Source: Carboxylicivirga caseinilyticus (GTDB lineage: Bacteria; Bacteroidota; Bacteroidia; Bacteroidales; Marinilabiliaceae). From it: DNA of 64,000 nt. The stretch spans positions 124,001 through 188,000 of the forward strand of contig JAFMVE010000003.1 in the NCBI GenBank assembly GCA_025499705.1. The letters run 5' to 3'. Both the position numbers and the translations under genes were made by a program. Positions within the stretch are counted from its first letter, which is position 1. Every line of letters begins with the position of its first letter. Shown in pieces: positions 18,963-29,975 of this stretch. The notes below the pieces were generated by a model that saw only the letters and a program-made list of their open reading frames with translations, did not search any database and was not told the DNA's origin.

Positions 18963-21900
18963 ATGAAAAAAATCTACCTATTTCTGCTTTTGCAGGCCTC
19001 AATGTTATTTCTTACTATTAATGGTCAACAATTGGCCTTTCCCGGAGCTGAAGGATTCGGAAAGTATTCCGTTGGTGGCCGGTATGGTTCTGTTTATCAT
19101 GTAACAAATTTGAATGATTCAGGAACAGGCTCTTTGCGAGATGCAATGAGTCAGAGTAATCGAATTATTGTATTTGATGTAGCTGGAGTTATCAAACTAA
19201 ACTCTGTGCTAATTGCTAAATCAAACATATATATTGCTGGTCAGACAGCACCGGGGGAGGGTATAACTGTTTATGGAAACAGGGTTTCGTTTTCCGGAGC
19301 TGATAATAGTATTTGCCGTTATATGAAGTTCCGGATGGGAGAGAAGTATGGCGATAGTGGTAAAGATGCTCTGGGTGTTGCCAATGGCTCAAACATGATT
19401 TTTGATCACTGCTCAATATCCTGGGGACGCGATGAGACTTTCTCAGTAAGCTGGGATGGCAAGGGAACTGAACCAACCAATATAACTATTCAGAATTGTA
19501 TTATAGCGCAAGGTTTGATGAGCCATTCTGCCGGTGGATTGATTCAGACAAATGGCGGTGTAACATTATACCGAAATCTTTATGTTGATAATGATACACG
19601 AAATAATAAGATAAAAGGTGTAAACCAATATGTAAATAATATGGTTTACAATTGGCGTAGTGCTGCGTATATCATGGGAGGAGATTCTGAAGGATTATCA
19701 TATGCCAATTGTGTCAGTAATTATTTTATCAAAGGTCCTGATGATGGGAATGTTCCTTTAAGCGGAGCCAATGCTAACTTTAATATTTATGCCGATGATA
19801 ACTGGTATGATGGAGATAAAGACGGAAATCTGAATGGTGCTCTGGTACCATATTCTGATTATGCGGGTGGTCCCACTTTTAAGGATGAGCGGTTCGACTA
19901 TCCGGTTTTACCAACGATAACTTCACAGGAAGTACTTGAATCACTACTTCCAGATGTTGGGGCATCTTTACCTTGTCGCGATTATGTTGATTATTATTTG
20001 GTTAATGAGGTGAAGTCGCTTGGAGAGATGGGTAAAATCATTACCTCAGAAGAAGAACTTCCGTTTGGGGCCCCAGACGGTTGGAATTTATGGACAGGTG
20101 AAAGCAGAGTTGATACAGATGGGGATGGCATGCCTGATTGGTGGGAGAATGACAATGGTTTGAATTCCAGCTCAGCCTCTGATGCGATGAGTTTGGCAGC
20201 GAATGGATATACAAATATTGAGAATTATATTAATAGTATTGATGCTACACATACTCAGGCTTATCTGCGAAAGCCTTTAAATCTTCGTTTAGCCTCTTCA
20301 ACACAAACATCTCTTACATTGGAATGGTATGACTATTCAGAACAGGAAGATGGCTATATTATTGAAAGGCAACTTAACGGTGTATTTACTCAGATTGGAA
20401 CTACAAGTGTCAATGAGTTCGTATTTACAATTTCTGATTTACAACCCGAAGAGGAAGGTGTATTTAGAGTAAAAGCGTTCAATGCCAGTATTGAATCTGA
20501 GTATTCAACTGTTTTAACATGCAAAACAAAGCCTGTTCCGGTTGAAGTGTTGGATATCGATACTTTTGAAGAAGATATGAGCTGGAATGGAAATGAAAAT
20601 CAGAATTGGAATACTGCTTCAGCTAACTGGTTGGCTGATGGTGCGCAAGTAAGTTATACCAATAATAGTTCTGTGCTTTTCGGCACGATGGAAGGAGATC
20701 AGGTGATCAATGTTTCAGATGAAGTTCAGCCTGCTGCCATAGTTGTAAATGCTGATAGTAACTATACATTTTCAGGAAGTGCGATTGCAGGAACAACATC
20801 AATGAATAAGACCGGATCAGGAACATTAACATTAACCGGTAGTAATAATTACACCGGAGCAACTGTGATTCATGATGGAGTAATGGAAATAAGCACTTTA
20901 GCTAATGGTGGAATAGCAAGTTCTATTGGTGCATCTCAGAACTATGATTTTAACTGGGTTTGGTTAGGAGGAAAGATCGATTATACAGGAGCATCGGTTT
21001 CTACAGATCGCAGTGTTGCTTTGGATGAAACAACTGAATTCTCAGTCAGAAACAGTAGTTCTACTGTTACCATTGCTGGTAATATTGGCGGACAGGGTAG
21101 TTTGATAAAATCAGGCGATGGAAACCTGGTTTTAACAAAAGAGAATTCATATATAGGTCAAACAGCGATTGTTGGCGGAACATTGGAATTAAATGGTATG
21201 ACGGCTCTTACAAATACTGCTGGTATGGGAACATCGGGCAAGGTTGTGCTTGGTGGTGGAAGGTTGAAACTATGGGGTGGAGAGAGTGCCAATTATGAAA
21301 CCTATACTTTTGATATGGAGGTTGAAGGTAATACAACCAGTTATTTCCAAATGGACAGAACCTGCTACCTCAAAGGTAATGTTAGTGGTCAGGGTATTCT
21401 TAATTATGATATTTATTACGTTCGTGAATACATACAAGGTGACTGGTCGCAGTTTAGTGGTACTTTATATGCCAATGGTTTAGGAACAACCAGCGATGGC
21501 AATCAGTTGATGTTGAATAATACAAATGGTATACCTAATGGAAGATTAGTGACAACCGGAACAACTAAAGTAATTTGTTGGAAAAATGCCAGTACCATGC
21601 GTTTGGGTGGTTTATCAGGTGACATAGGAACGAAATTATCGGGAGCTGATAAGCAAAACAATGCAGCCACCATGACATGGATTGTTGGTGGTGCCGGAAC
21701 AGACGAAACTTTTAACGGTGTTATCAATAATGAGTGTTCGAATTACAAGTACAATGGAACAACAAGTATCGTGAAGGAAGGAACCGGATATTGGCGATTG
21801 ACAGGTTATAATACCTATGCCGGAACAACACGTGTTACCGATGGGAAACTAATTATTAACGGAACACAAACTTCGTATGCCTATACTACGGTGGAAGGTG

Positions 21901-22529
21901 GAACTTTGGCTGGTACGGGTCGTTTATACGGGACGGTTATTGTACGGTCAGGTGCATCATTAGAACCTGGTGATGAGCGTATAGCAACTTTCAGGGTGGC
22001 CAGCTTAAATTTGAACAGTGGAAGTACTGCCAGCATGGATATTAATGCTACTGCGATGACATATGACAGAGTTAGTTGTACAGCTGGTGTAACTTATAAC
22101 GGTATATTAAACCTAAATATAACAGGTCAATTAAGTGCGGGTGACTCTTTTACGCTTTTCACAGGTTCAAGTTATTCAGGAACTTTACAGGAGATTATTC
22201 CGGCAGTTCCTGGTGATGGACTTGAATGGCAATTCGAGAATGGAGTTTTATCAGTGGTTGCTTCAACCGGAATAGATGATTCAGATTTATCAGATATTCA
22301 AATTTATCCTAATCCTGTTGATGACATTTTAAACATCAATGTGGATAAAACATATGTAAATATTGAAACCAGAATTATGACTATAAGCGGTCAGGAATTG
22401 ATAAAAGTAAGTAAAAAGGATAGAGGTGAGATCTCTATTCAGTTGGATCACTTAAAGTCAGGTTTTTATCTGGTTGAAATTATTGTTGACAAAAAGCAGC
22501 CTAGGATTATTAAAATTGTTAAAAATTAG
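18963..22529 (+). CDS. Secreted pectate-lyase-like protein with beta-strand repeats and T9SS sorting domain
   Basis: 1188 residues with a signal peptide (cleavage about residue 21). Residues 24-375 form a right-handed beta-helix domain opening with AFPGAEGFGKYSVGGRYG, typical of Bacteroidota PL1-type pectate lyases. A Ca-binding DTDGDGMPDWWE segment follows near 385-396, then a fibronectin-III-like domain at about 440-520. A long region rich in GSGTLTLTGSNNYTGAT-type autotransporter-associated beta-strand repeats spans about 600-1080. The C-terminal ~75-residue T9SS sorting domain begins IQIYPNPVDD. It probably cleaves pectin or a related polyuronide at the cell surface. No SusCD pair is adjacent. 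Confidence 0.88.
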   Translation: MKKIYLFLLLQASMLFLTINGQQLAFPGAEGFGKYSVGGRYGSVYHVTNLNDSGTGSLRDAMSQSNRIIVFDVAGVIKLNSVLIAKSNIYIAGQTAPGEGITVYGNRVSFSGADNSICRYMKFRMGEKYGDSGKDALGVANGSNMIFDHCSISWGRDETFSVSWDGKGTEPTNITIQNCIIAQGLMSHSAGGLIQTNGGVTLYRNLYVDNDTRNNKIKGVNQYVNNMVYNWRSAAYIMGGDSEGLSYANCVSNYFIKGPDDGNVPLSGANANFNIYADDNWYDGDKDGNLNGALVPYSDYAGGPTFKDERFDYPVLPTITSQEVLESLLPDVGASLPCRDYVDYYLVNEVKSLGEMGKIITSEEELPFGAPDGWNLWTGESRVDTDGDGMPDWWENDNGLNSSSASDAMSLAANGYTNIENYINSIDATHTQAYLRKPLNLRLASSTQTSLTLEWYDYSEQEDGYIIERQLNGVFTQIGTTSVNEFVFTISDLQPEEEGVFRVKAFNASIESEYSTVLTCKTKPVPVEVLDIDTFEEDMSWNGNENQNWNTASANWLADGAQVSYTNNSSVLFGTMEGDQVINVSDEVQPAAIVVNADSNYTFSGSAIAGTTSMNKTGSGTLTLTGSNNYTGATVIHDGVMEISTLANGGIASSIGASQNYDFNWVWLGGKIDYTGASVSTDRSVALDETTEFSVRNSSSTVTIAGNIGGQGSLIKSGDGNLVLTKENSYIGQTAIVGGTLELNGMTALTNTAGMGTSGKVVLGGGRLKLWGGESANYETYTFDMEVEGNTTSYFQMDRTCYLKGNVSGQGILNYDIYYVREYIQGDWSQFSGTLYANGLGTTSDGNQLMLNNTNGIPNGRLVTTGTTKVICWKNASTMRLGGLSGDIGTKLSGADKQNNAATMTWIVGGAGTDETFNGVINNECSNYKYNGTTSIVKEGTGYWRLTGYNTYAGTTRVTDGKLIINGTQTSYAYTTVEGGTLAGTGRLYGTVIVRSGASLEPGDERIATFRVASLNLNSGSTASMDINATAMTYDRVSCTAGVTYNGILNLNITGQLSAGDSFTLFTGSSYSGTLQEIIPAVPGDGLEWQFENGVLSVVASTGIDDSDLSDIQIYPNPVDDILNINVDKTYVNIETRIMTISGQELIKVSKKDRGEISIQLDHLKSGFYLVEIIVDKKQPRIIKIVKN

Positions 22530-22556
22530 ATAGTTAAGAATTATTGATTCAAATGC

Positions 22557-22589
22557 AAAGGCCATTCTGAATCGTCAGAATGGCCTTTT
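22557..22589. terminator. Bidirectional terminator between the lyase and phytase genes
   Basis: A 14-bp perfect stem, AAAGGCCATTCTGA (22557-22570) with TCAGAATGGCCTTT (22575-22588), and an ATCG tetraloop. There is a T-run on the plus side and a matching A-run on the other side. It serves both converging transcripts. Confidence 0.88.
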
Positions 22590-22611
22590 AAGAAGAAGAG
22601 AGTAGTTATAA

Positions 22612-23820
22612 TCAATGCTTCCACCACATAAATTGCGGTGAAGTGTTTAGTATGGTTTCATATTGATTTGCAATGTCAGCCCAGTCAATTAACTTAAAGT
22701 TTTGAGGTTTATCTATACCGTTTTCGGTATTAAAACCATCCTGGACAACTAAAAGTCCACTAGGAAAATCCCCACCTAATGCCATGTTTGTTACAGTAAG
22801 GCCATCGGTTTCTTCAACACCGTCAATTGAATTATTGCTTTTAATAATAAAGTTACCCAGGTAACGGTTATCGCCTTCTTTTTCAAAAATAGCGTACGAA
22901 AAGTTACCTTGAACCGAGCCAATCAGATAGCCTTTGTTATTGCCGGCATAATAAATATCCAATCCTTCCAGATCGTAGGTGATATTAACGTTGGTACTAT
23001 CGCTGTTGGCAAGCATTGTCATTTGGTTATCGGCATCTTCTTCTGCACTCATCTTCCAGATGGCTTTGCCTTCTTCAGCTACATACAAAATGCCTTCCTC
23101 ATCATCGGCAACCATGCCTTCACATTGCGACGATAAAGTGATGGTACGAACTACTGTAGTGTTTACTTTGCCCGATTTTTCGGTGATTTTGATTTGTTGA
23201 ATGTTACCGTTTTTACCACAGATAAATGCATAAAAGGTATCTTTTCTGCGGCTGTAATACATGCAACATCCATATGCATCATCAATAATGGTTGTGTCCA
23301 TAAGACTTGGTGAATCAAGTAACGAAATAAGGCTGTCAGCAGTCACCTCAAAAGCTACCAAACCATTTGATATTCTTTCTGAAGCTACAGCTATGGCAAT
23401 ACTTCTGTTGGCTAATTTAAAATTATACCTTAAATCAACATTGTTAACTTTTCCAGCCGGATTGAAAGAAACCAATTCACCTTTTAGATTGTAAAGTGCC
23501 AATCCTGATTTTTTATCAGTTCCAAGAATGCGAGATTCAGATGGATTTTCCTCATTATACCAGATAGCCGGATCATCAGCTGCATCTTCACCAGTTGCTG
23601 CATTAACCGGTTGAGTTTGAGCTTTAGGAGTTACAACTCTTTTAATTTGAGCTTGTAAAGCAAAAGCATTGGCTTTTTTAACCGAGTCTTCAATGGCTTC
23701 CAATTCTCCATCCATCTTTACAATAGTGGTTTCGATAGAGGAGGAGGTGTCGCTTTTATGACGACACCCCAATGTAATTAATATAAGTATTGCGAAAAAT
23801 AATGTTGTTTGCTTCATCAT
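22612..23820 (-). CDS. Beta-propeller phytase (3-phytase), putative lipoprotein
   Basis: 402 residues. The N-terminus (two consecutive Met, then FFAILILITLGC) looks like a lipoprotein signal with Cys19. The propeller domain begins with DAADDPAIWYNEENPSESRI near residue 79, which holds the acidic Ca-binding residues of this family, followed by GTDKKSGLALYNLKGE and repeated blades to the end. Beta-propeller phytases release phosphate from inositol hexakisphosphate in a calcium-dependent way. The gene begins 5 nt after the stop of a TonB-dependent receptor gene, so the two are almost surely co-transcribed. Confidence 0.9.
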   Translation of the reverse strand: MMKQTTLFFAILILITLGCRHKSDTSSSIETTIVKMDGELEAIEDSVKKANAFALQAQIKRVVTPKAQTQPVNAATGEDAADDPAIWYNEENPSESRILGTDKKSGLALYNLKGELVSFNPAGKVNNVDLRYNFKLANRSIAIAVASERISNGLVAFEVTADSLISLLDSPSLMDTTIIDDAYGCCMYYSRRKDTFYAFICGKNGNIQQIKITEKSGKVNTTVVRTITLSSQCEGMVADDEEGILYVAEEGKAIWKMSAEEDADNQMTMLANSDSTNVNITYDLEGLDIYYAGNNKGYLIGSVQGNFSYAIFEKEGDNRYLGNFIIKSNNSIDGVEETDGLTVTNMALGGDFPSGLLVVQDGFNTENGIDKPQNFKLIDWADIANQYETILNTSPQFMWWKH

Positions 23821-23825
23821 TTCAA

Positions 23826-26552
23826 TTAAAAGTTAAAACGAATACCGCCCTGCATTTTAATGCCGTAATACTCGGCTTGCATTGTATATTTTGTTTCTCC
23901 CTGATAGTAACGCAAAGGTTGATCAAGAAGATTGTTTACTTCAGCAAAGAACTTAAGATTTTTTGTAATATCATACGAACCGCTAAGATCTACCTGAGTT
24001 GCTTTGTCGTAGTAACGATCTTCGAATGCTTCGCCTCCGTACTCATCCAGGAAGTCGCTGGCATAATTTAATGATGCACGTAGGGTTAGTTTCTTGCTTT
24101 CGTAAAAGATTGAAGCATTAACAGTGTGTTCAGGTGTTCCAGGTAATTTGATATCTTCATCTTCACGATCTTCTAAATGTACATTGCTTACTGTGTTGTA
24201 ATTGTAGCTATAGTTAGCATATACACCAAGGTGTTTTAAGAATCCCGGAAGGAAAGTCAACTGACGCTGAAAAGCAGCCTCAAAACCAAATAAATCTGCA
24301 TCTCCTACATTGATCGGTTGGATGTATTCCCATCTTTCACCATCAATATCTTCGTAGGTTGTTTGCTTTTCAATAAAGTCAGTGATTCCCTTATAATATA
24401 ATCCTCCAGATACCAGACCGATGGAAGTGAAATAATGCTCAATCATCAAATCCAAGTTCATTGATTTGGTGGCATTCAAATCAGGATTACCTAAGGCTAC
24501 CTCTAAGTCATCGAGGCTATAATTGACATATGGTACCAAGTCGTAATATTTAGGACGAGCCATGGTATTGGTCCAGGCAGCTTTCAGTTTGGTGTTTTCA
24601 CTTAAGTCATATTTTAACAAGATACTTGGAAGGAAGTTAGCATAGTTGCTACTTTCTTTATCAGTAGGTGTTAATTCATCATTGTCGGCATCGTAAATGA
24701 AACCAGAATACTCAATATTCGTTTTTTCGTAACGAACACCGGCAACGGCATTTAGTTTTGAAGTAATTTTTTGATCCCAACGAACATAACCAGCTGTTAC
24801 ATTTTCGGTAGCTTCAAAGTTTCCTGCAATTTCTTCCGGAACAGATCCTCCTTCAAAGTCAGCGCCTTTTAAATTAAGCTTTCCAACATATTCAGCAGAA
24901 ACATAGTTGCCTGCAATATAATCTCCGGCATGAAAATTATCTTTGGTTTTATTAACCATATTAGCTGAGCTTGTTGCTTCTAAAATAAAAGCATCTTCGT
25001 CTGTAGGCTCATACTCGAAAAATTCGTTTTCGCGTTTTTTCTCTTTGCCTTTGTATTTGAAACCAAACTTAAGATTTGAATTATTCATAACTGGTAACTC
25101 AAAATCCATTTTAAAGTTTTTATCAATATCATCGGTATACTGAAACTCTTCAGTCAGTTCTTTAAAACCCCAGTTGCTGTTTAAATCCTTAGCATCTGCA
25201 TCGTTAACAATTACGTTAGGACTATCCATATCGGTTAAGTCTTGACTAACACTCACATCTTTATAACGCATGGTTAAATAACGTTCGTTCGGACGATCTT
25301 CTTTGGCTTTTGAATAAGAAGCTTTCCAGTTGGCAGTTAAAATACCAAAGTGATGCTCACCCCCCAATGAAAAGTTAGTTGTTGACTGATCTTCTAAACG
25401 GGCATATTTATTATCTTCTGTACCAGCTTTTGTTTGACGACGAATTTCAGCAATCATATTTCCTTCATCATCTTCTTCAATGTCTTTGTATTGAAGTCGA
25501 TAACGATTCTCCCAGTCTTTGCGATGGTTGTAAATTCCTTTGAATTCCAGAGTGTGATTTTCGTTGATTTCGTAATCGAAAGAAGCTGAATAACTTTGGC
25601 GCTCGCGTTGAACCTGGTAAGTTCTTACCTGAAAGTCAACCATATTTCCGTCTTCGTCCCATTCGGCTTCGATATTATCAGAACCCAATTGGTGGTTGAA
25701 ATAAGATCCGGAAATAACCATTCCCAGTTTATCATTAAAGAAACGTTGTCCATACACAATTGATCCGATAGCCATTGGTTTTTGCGAAAGGAAATTATAT
25801 CCGCTACCTAATGTACCAGAGATACGACGTGCTCCCGGCTTTGATCGTGTAACCAGATTAACAGATCCACCAATGGCATCACCTTCCATATCAGCAGTTA
25901 CTACTTTATTTACTTCAATGGATTGCACCATGTCGGCAGGAATAAGATCTAATTGTACAGAGCGGGTTTCAGCTTCAGCGGATGGAACCCGATCTCCGTT
26001 AATAGTTACTGAGTTTAAATCTGGTGCTGTACCACGAATGTTACCAAAGCGGGCTTCACCCTGATCGTATTGAACATTTATACCAGGAATACGTTTCAGG
26101 GCATCGCCTATATTCGAATCAGGGAATCGTTCAACCTGGTCTGCAGCAATGATATTAGTAACATTAATACTGTTTTTTTGTTGGTTCAAGGCTTTTGTTT
26201 GTCCTTGCAACTGACCATTAATTTTTATTTCCTGAAGTTCAATCCCTTCGTTGAGTACAAAATTCGCTTGGGTACCAATACCTCCTTTAACTTCTATGGT
26301 TAAAGTTGTTCTTTCAAATCCAATGTAGTTAACGACTAAGGTGTAAATACCATCTTGAAGGCTTATTAAGCGATAAAAACCGTTGACATCCGTAATAGTG
26401 CCTATTTCTGTGTTGTTTTCAATGTAAACTGCAGCTCCTGGTAATGGAAAGTTTTTAGAATCGGTTACTCGTCCGTGAATAAATCCGTTTTGTGCATAAG
26501 TTGTGATGCTTACCAATATTAAAAACAGAGTAAGCCACTTCATTTTTTTCAT
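23826..26552 (-). CDS. TonB-dependent outer-membrane receptor, phytase-linked
   Basis: 908 residues with a signal peptide. A carboxypeptidase-regulatory-like domain at about 22-105 starts FIHGRVTDSKNFPLPGAAVY. The plug at about 125-235 contains DQVERFPDSNIGDALKRIPG and VTINGDRVPS. A 22-strand-type barrel ends in a terminal Phe (GGIRFNF). No SusD partner is present. It probably moves phytate, inositol phosphates or chelated metals across the outer membrane, given the directly downstream phytase gene. It is the first gene of the operon, with a promoter candidate at 26582-26611. Confidence 0.92.
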   Translation of the reverse strand: MKKMKWLTLFLILVSITTYAQNGFIHGRVTDSKNFPLPGAAVYIENNTEIGTITDVNGFYRLISLQDGIYTLVVNYIGFERTTLTIEVKGGIGTQANFVLNEGIELQEIKINGQLQGQTKALNQQKNSINVTNIIAADQVERFPDSNIGDALKRIPGINVQYDQGEARFGNIRGTAPDLNSVTINGDRVPSAEAETRSVQLDLIPADMVQSIEVNKVVTADMEGDAIGGSVNLVTRSKPGARRISGTLGSGYNFLSQKPMAIGSIVYGQRFFNDKLGMVISGSYFNHQLGSDNIEAEWDEDGNMVDFQVRTYQVQRERQSYSASFDYEINENHTLEFKGIYNHRKDWENRYRLQYKDIEEDDEGNMIAEIRRQTKAGTEDNKYARLEDQSTTNFSLGGEHHFGILTANWKASYSKAKEDRPNERYLTMRYKDVSVSQDLTDMDSPNVIVNDADAKDLNSNWGFKELTEEFQYTDDIDKNFKMDFELPVMNNSNLKFGFKYKGKEKKRENEFFEYEPTDEDAFILEATSSANMVNKTKDNFHAGDYIAGNYVSAEYVGKLNLKGADFEGGSVPEEIAGNFEATENVTAGYVRWDQKITSKLNAVAGVRYEKTNIEYSGFIYDADNDELTPTDKESSNYANFLPSILLKYDLSENTKLKAAWTNTMARPKYYDLVPYVNYSLDDLEVALGNPDLNATKSMNLDLMIEHYFTSIGLVSGGLYYKGITDFIEKQTTYEDIDGERWEYIQPINVGDADLFGFEAAFQRQLTFLPGFLKHLGVYANYSYNYNTVSNVHLEDREDEDIKLPGTPEHTVNASIFYESKKLTLRASLNYASDFLDEYGGEAFEDRYYDKATQVDLSGSYDITKNLKFFAEVNNLLDQPLRYYQGETKYTMQAEYYGIKMQGGIRFNF

Positions 26553-26581
26553 GATGTTATAGGTTTAAGTAAATTCTCATG

Positions 26582-26611
26582 CAAATGTAGAGCGGCAGGA
26601 TAAGCAGTAAA
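26582..26611 (-). promoter_or_regulatory. Promoter candidate for the TonB receptor-phytase operon
   Basis: Minus strand: TTTA (26608-26611), an 18-nt spacer, then TACATTTG (26582-26589), an exact -7 match about 30 nt before the receptor ATG. Confidence 0.45.
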
Positions 26612-26657
26612 TTAAGCAGATATGAAGTTTCAGTAATCAGAATACTGATTTAATGTT

Positions 26658-26758
26658 AAGATGTTAAAAGAAGGTTATGTGAACCAACAAGGTGATTCTG
26701 TTAAATGATAATATAATAAGATTATAAGGTAATTAAAGATTACTTAACATCTTGTTGG
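26658..26758. repeat. Nested inverted repeats upstream of the receptor-phytase operon
   Basis: AAGATGTTAA (26658-26667) and TTAACATCTT (26744-26753) are exact inverted copies. CCAACAAG (26684-26691) and CTTGTTGG (26751-26758) form a second exact pair that overlaps the first. They lie between the corA stop and the receptor promoter. They could be operator half-sites or an RNA structure at the end of the corA transcript. Confidence 0.45.
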
Positions 26759-26841
26759 GGGAGTTTAGATAAAGACTTTTTAGAATAGAGATTGGTAATT
26801 CTGATTCTTATTAAAACGATGATGGAATTGAAATTTTATCT

Positions 26842-27897
26842 TCAGAACCACCTCTTCCTTCTGAAATATATAATCATCACAATGGTAAGGGCAATCATCA
26901 ATATCCAAACACTCAGGTAGCCATATTTCCAACCTAGTTCGGGCATGTTTGTGAAGTTCATGCCATAAATACCGGCAACAAAAGTGAGAGGTATAAAGAA
27001 TGTTGCTACAATGGTAAGGGTTTTCATTACCTGATTCATTCGATCTCCCTGAACAGAAAAGAAAAGATTAATATTACTTTCTAAACGAATATTTATCTGT
27101 TCGCATTCATCAATCAATGTCAGGCACAAGTCTTTTATCTCAAAATAATATTTAACGTGTTTGGGTTCAATCATTAAAAATTCTTCGCGTTCAATCATTG
27201 CCACAAAATCTTTGATCGGAGTCACCGTGCGCTTGATCTGGTAAATCTGACGTTTGAATGATTCGATATATTCCAAAAGATCAGGACTCAGGTCAACTTT
27301 TTTGGAAGTAATGGCAATATCATTTACTTTCTCTTCAATTTTGGCAATGGTTTTAAAATAGTTATCCAAAATTGATTCTAATAGTAGATAGAGTAAGTAA
27401 TCGGTACCACGCTGACGGACAATTCCAATATCCTGTCTGATACGTTCGCGAATATGATCGAAGTGATCAGCTTTTTTCTCCTGGAACGATACCAGAAAGT
27501 TGGTTCCCAGAATGAAACTGATTTGTTCCAGGTTAACGTGGTTATTATCTGATGGCAGAATGGATTTTAATGAAAAGAACCAATAATCATCGTACTGCTG
27601 GAACTTAGGTCTTTGGTTTATATCAAGTATGTCTTGCAAGGCAAGCTGATGAATACCCAATTGGTTACAAATAAACTGAATGATTTCAGGTTCGTGTATT
27701 CCATGAATGTTTAACCAGTGAGATTGATGATCTTTAGCAAATTCTTTTACTGATTTGTAATCGTACTCAACGTCTTCTGTATAGCTTTCAGCATTGTAAT
27801 CAAAAAGTTGAATGCTGATGTTTTCTTGTTGACCTTTGCCTGTGTATAATGCTATTGCAGGATTTAACTTTTTTCGGTTGAGTACTTGCATTGCCAT
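26842..27897 (-). CDS. corA: CorA-family magnesium/cobalt channel
   Basis: 351 residues, the normal CorA length. A cytoplasmic alpha/beta funnel domain occupies the first ~280 residues. Two C-terminal membrane helices follow (about 287-310 and 325-345), joined by the diagnostic pore motif YGMNF. A basic tail RRKRWF closes the protein. It forms a homopentameric divalent-cation channel. An alternative start two codons downstream (MQVLN) is possible. Placement upstream of the phytase operon may be coincidental, although phytate hydrolysis also liberates chelated magnesium. Confidence 0.93.
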   Translation of the reverse strand: MAMQVLNRKKLNPAIALYTGKGQQENISIQLFDYNAESYTEDVEYDYKSVKEFAKDHQSHWLNIHGIHEPEIIQFICNQLGIHQLALQDILDINQRPKFQQYDDYWFFSLKSILPSDNNHVNLEQISFILGTNFLVSFQEKKADHFDHIRERIRQDIGIVRQRGTDYLLYLLLESILDNYFKTIAKIEEKVNDIAITSKKVDLSPDLLEYIESFKRQIYQIKRTVTPIKDFVAMIEREEFLMIEPKHVKYYFEIKDLCLTLIDECEQINIRLESNINLFFSVQGDRMNQVMKTLTIVATFFIPLTFVAGIYGMNFTNMPELGWKYGYLSVWILMIALTIVMIIYFRRKRWF

Positions 27898-27922
27898 TGT
27901 TTTGGTTCAATAAACTAACAAT

Positions 27923-27930
27923 CAAATATA
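27923..27930 (-). promoter_or_regulatory. -7 element upstream of corA
   Basis: TATATTTG on the minus strand, an exact TAnnTTTG match about 26 nt before the start. No clear -33 element. Confidence 0.3.
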
Positions 27931-27970
27931 GGAAATGATTTTAGAATTTCGGCTAGAGTATGTAGTACAG

Positions 27971-28049
27971 AGTCCGTAGTCCGAAAAGTAGTGAAGCATT
28001 CTAAGATTATACATTTTTCTTCGGACTTTGTGCTTCGAGCTGTAGACTT
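27971..28049. repeat. Short degenerate AGTCCG-type repeat cluster
   Basis: AGTCCG occurs at 27971-27976 and again at 27979-27984. The second copy, extended to AGTCCGA (27979-27985), is inverted as TCGGACT at 28021-28027, and related sequence continues to about 28049. It lies between the corA and ABC-F genes. It looks like a piece of a dispersed intergenic repeat, but other copies cannot be checked here. Confidence 0.4.
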
Positions 28050-28053
28050 AAAT

Positions 28054-28086
28054 AAAAAAGGCCAACCCTGAATGAGTTGACCCTTT
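28054..28086 (-). terminator. Terminator after the ABC-F gene
   Basis: Minus-strand hairpin with AAAGG/CCTTT outer and CAAC/GTTG inner pairs separated by a small internal mismatch, followed by a TTTTTTATT tract. Confidence 0.55.
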
Positions 28087-28111
28087 GAAATATAATTTGA
28101 GTTGTTACTCG

Positions 28112-29728
<1,617 letters not shown>

Positions 29729-29749
29729 TTATGCGTTTTTAAGCGGCTG

Positions 29750-29757
29750 CAAAATTA
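29750..29757 (-). promoter_or_regulatory. -7 element upstream of the ABC-F gene
   Basis: TAATTTTG on the minus strand, an exact TAnnTTTG match 25 nt before the ATG. The -33 region is unclear. Confidence 0.3.
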
Positions 29758-29975
29758 ACACAATTAATTGACTTAATGAATTGAATGGTGTTAAGAAAGG
29801 CTAAAGATTTTAGTAAATAAGCAGTTAATCGAAATTAAAGTACAATTCAGGAATTGATATTTGTAAATTATAAAGTTATTGCAGCAATACTAAATTAGAA
29901 AATGATCAAGAATACTGCTTCTTAAGCAATATACTTTAATCGAAGATAAATGAATAAAAATGTACTTACTGAATC

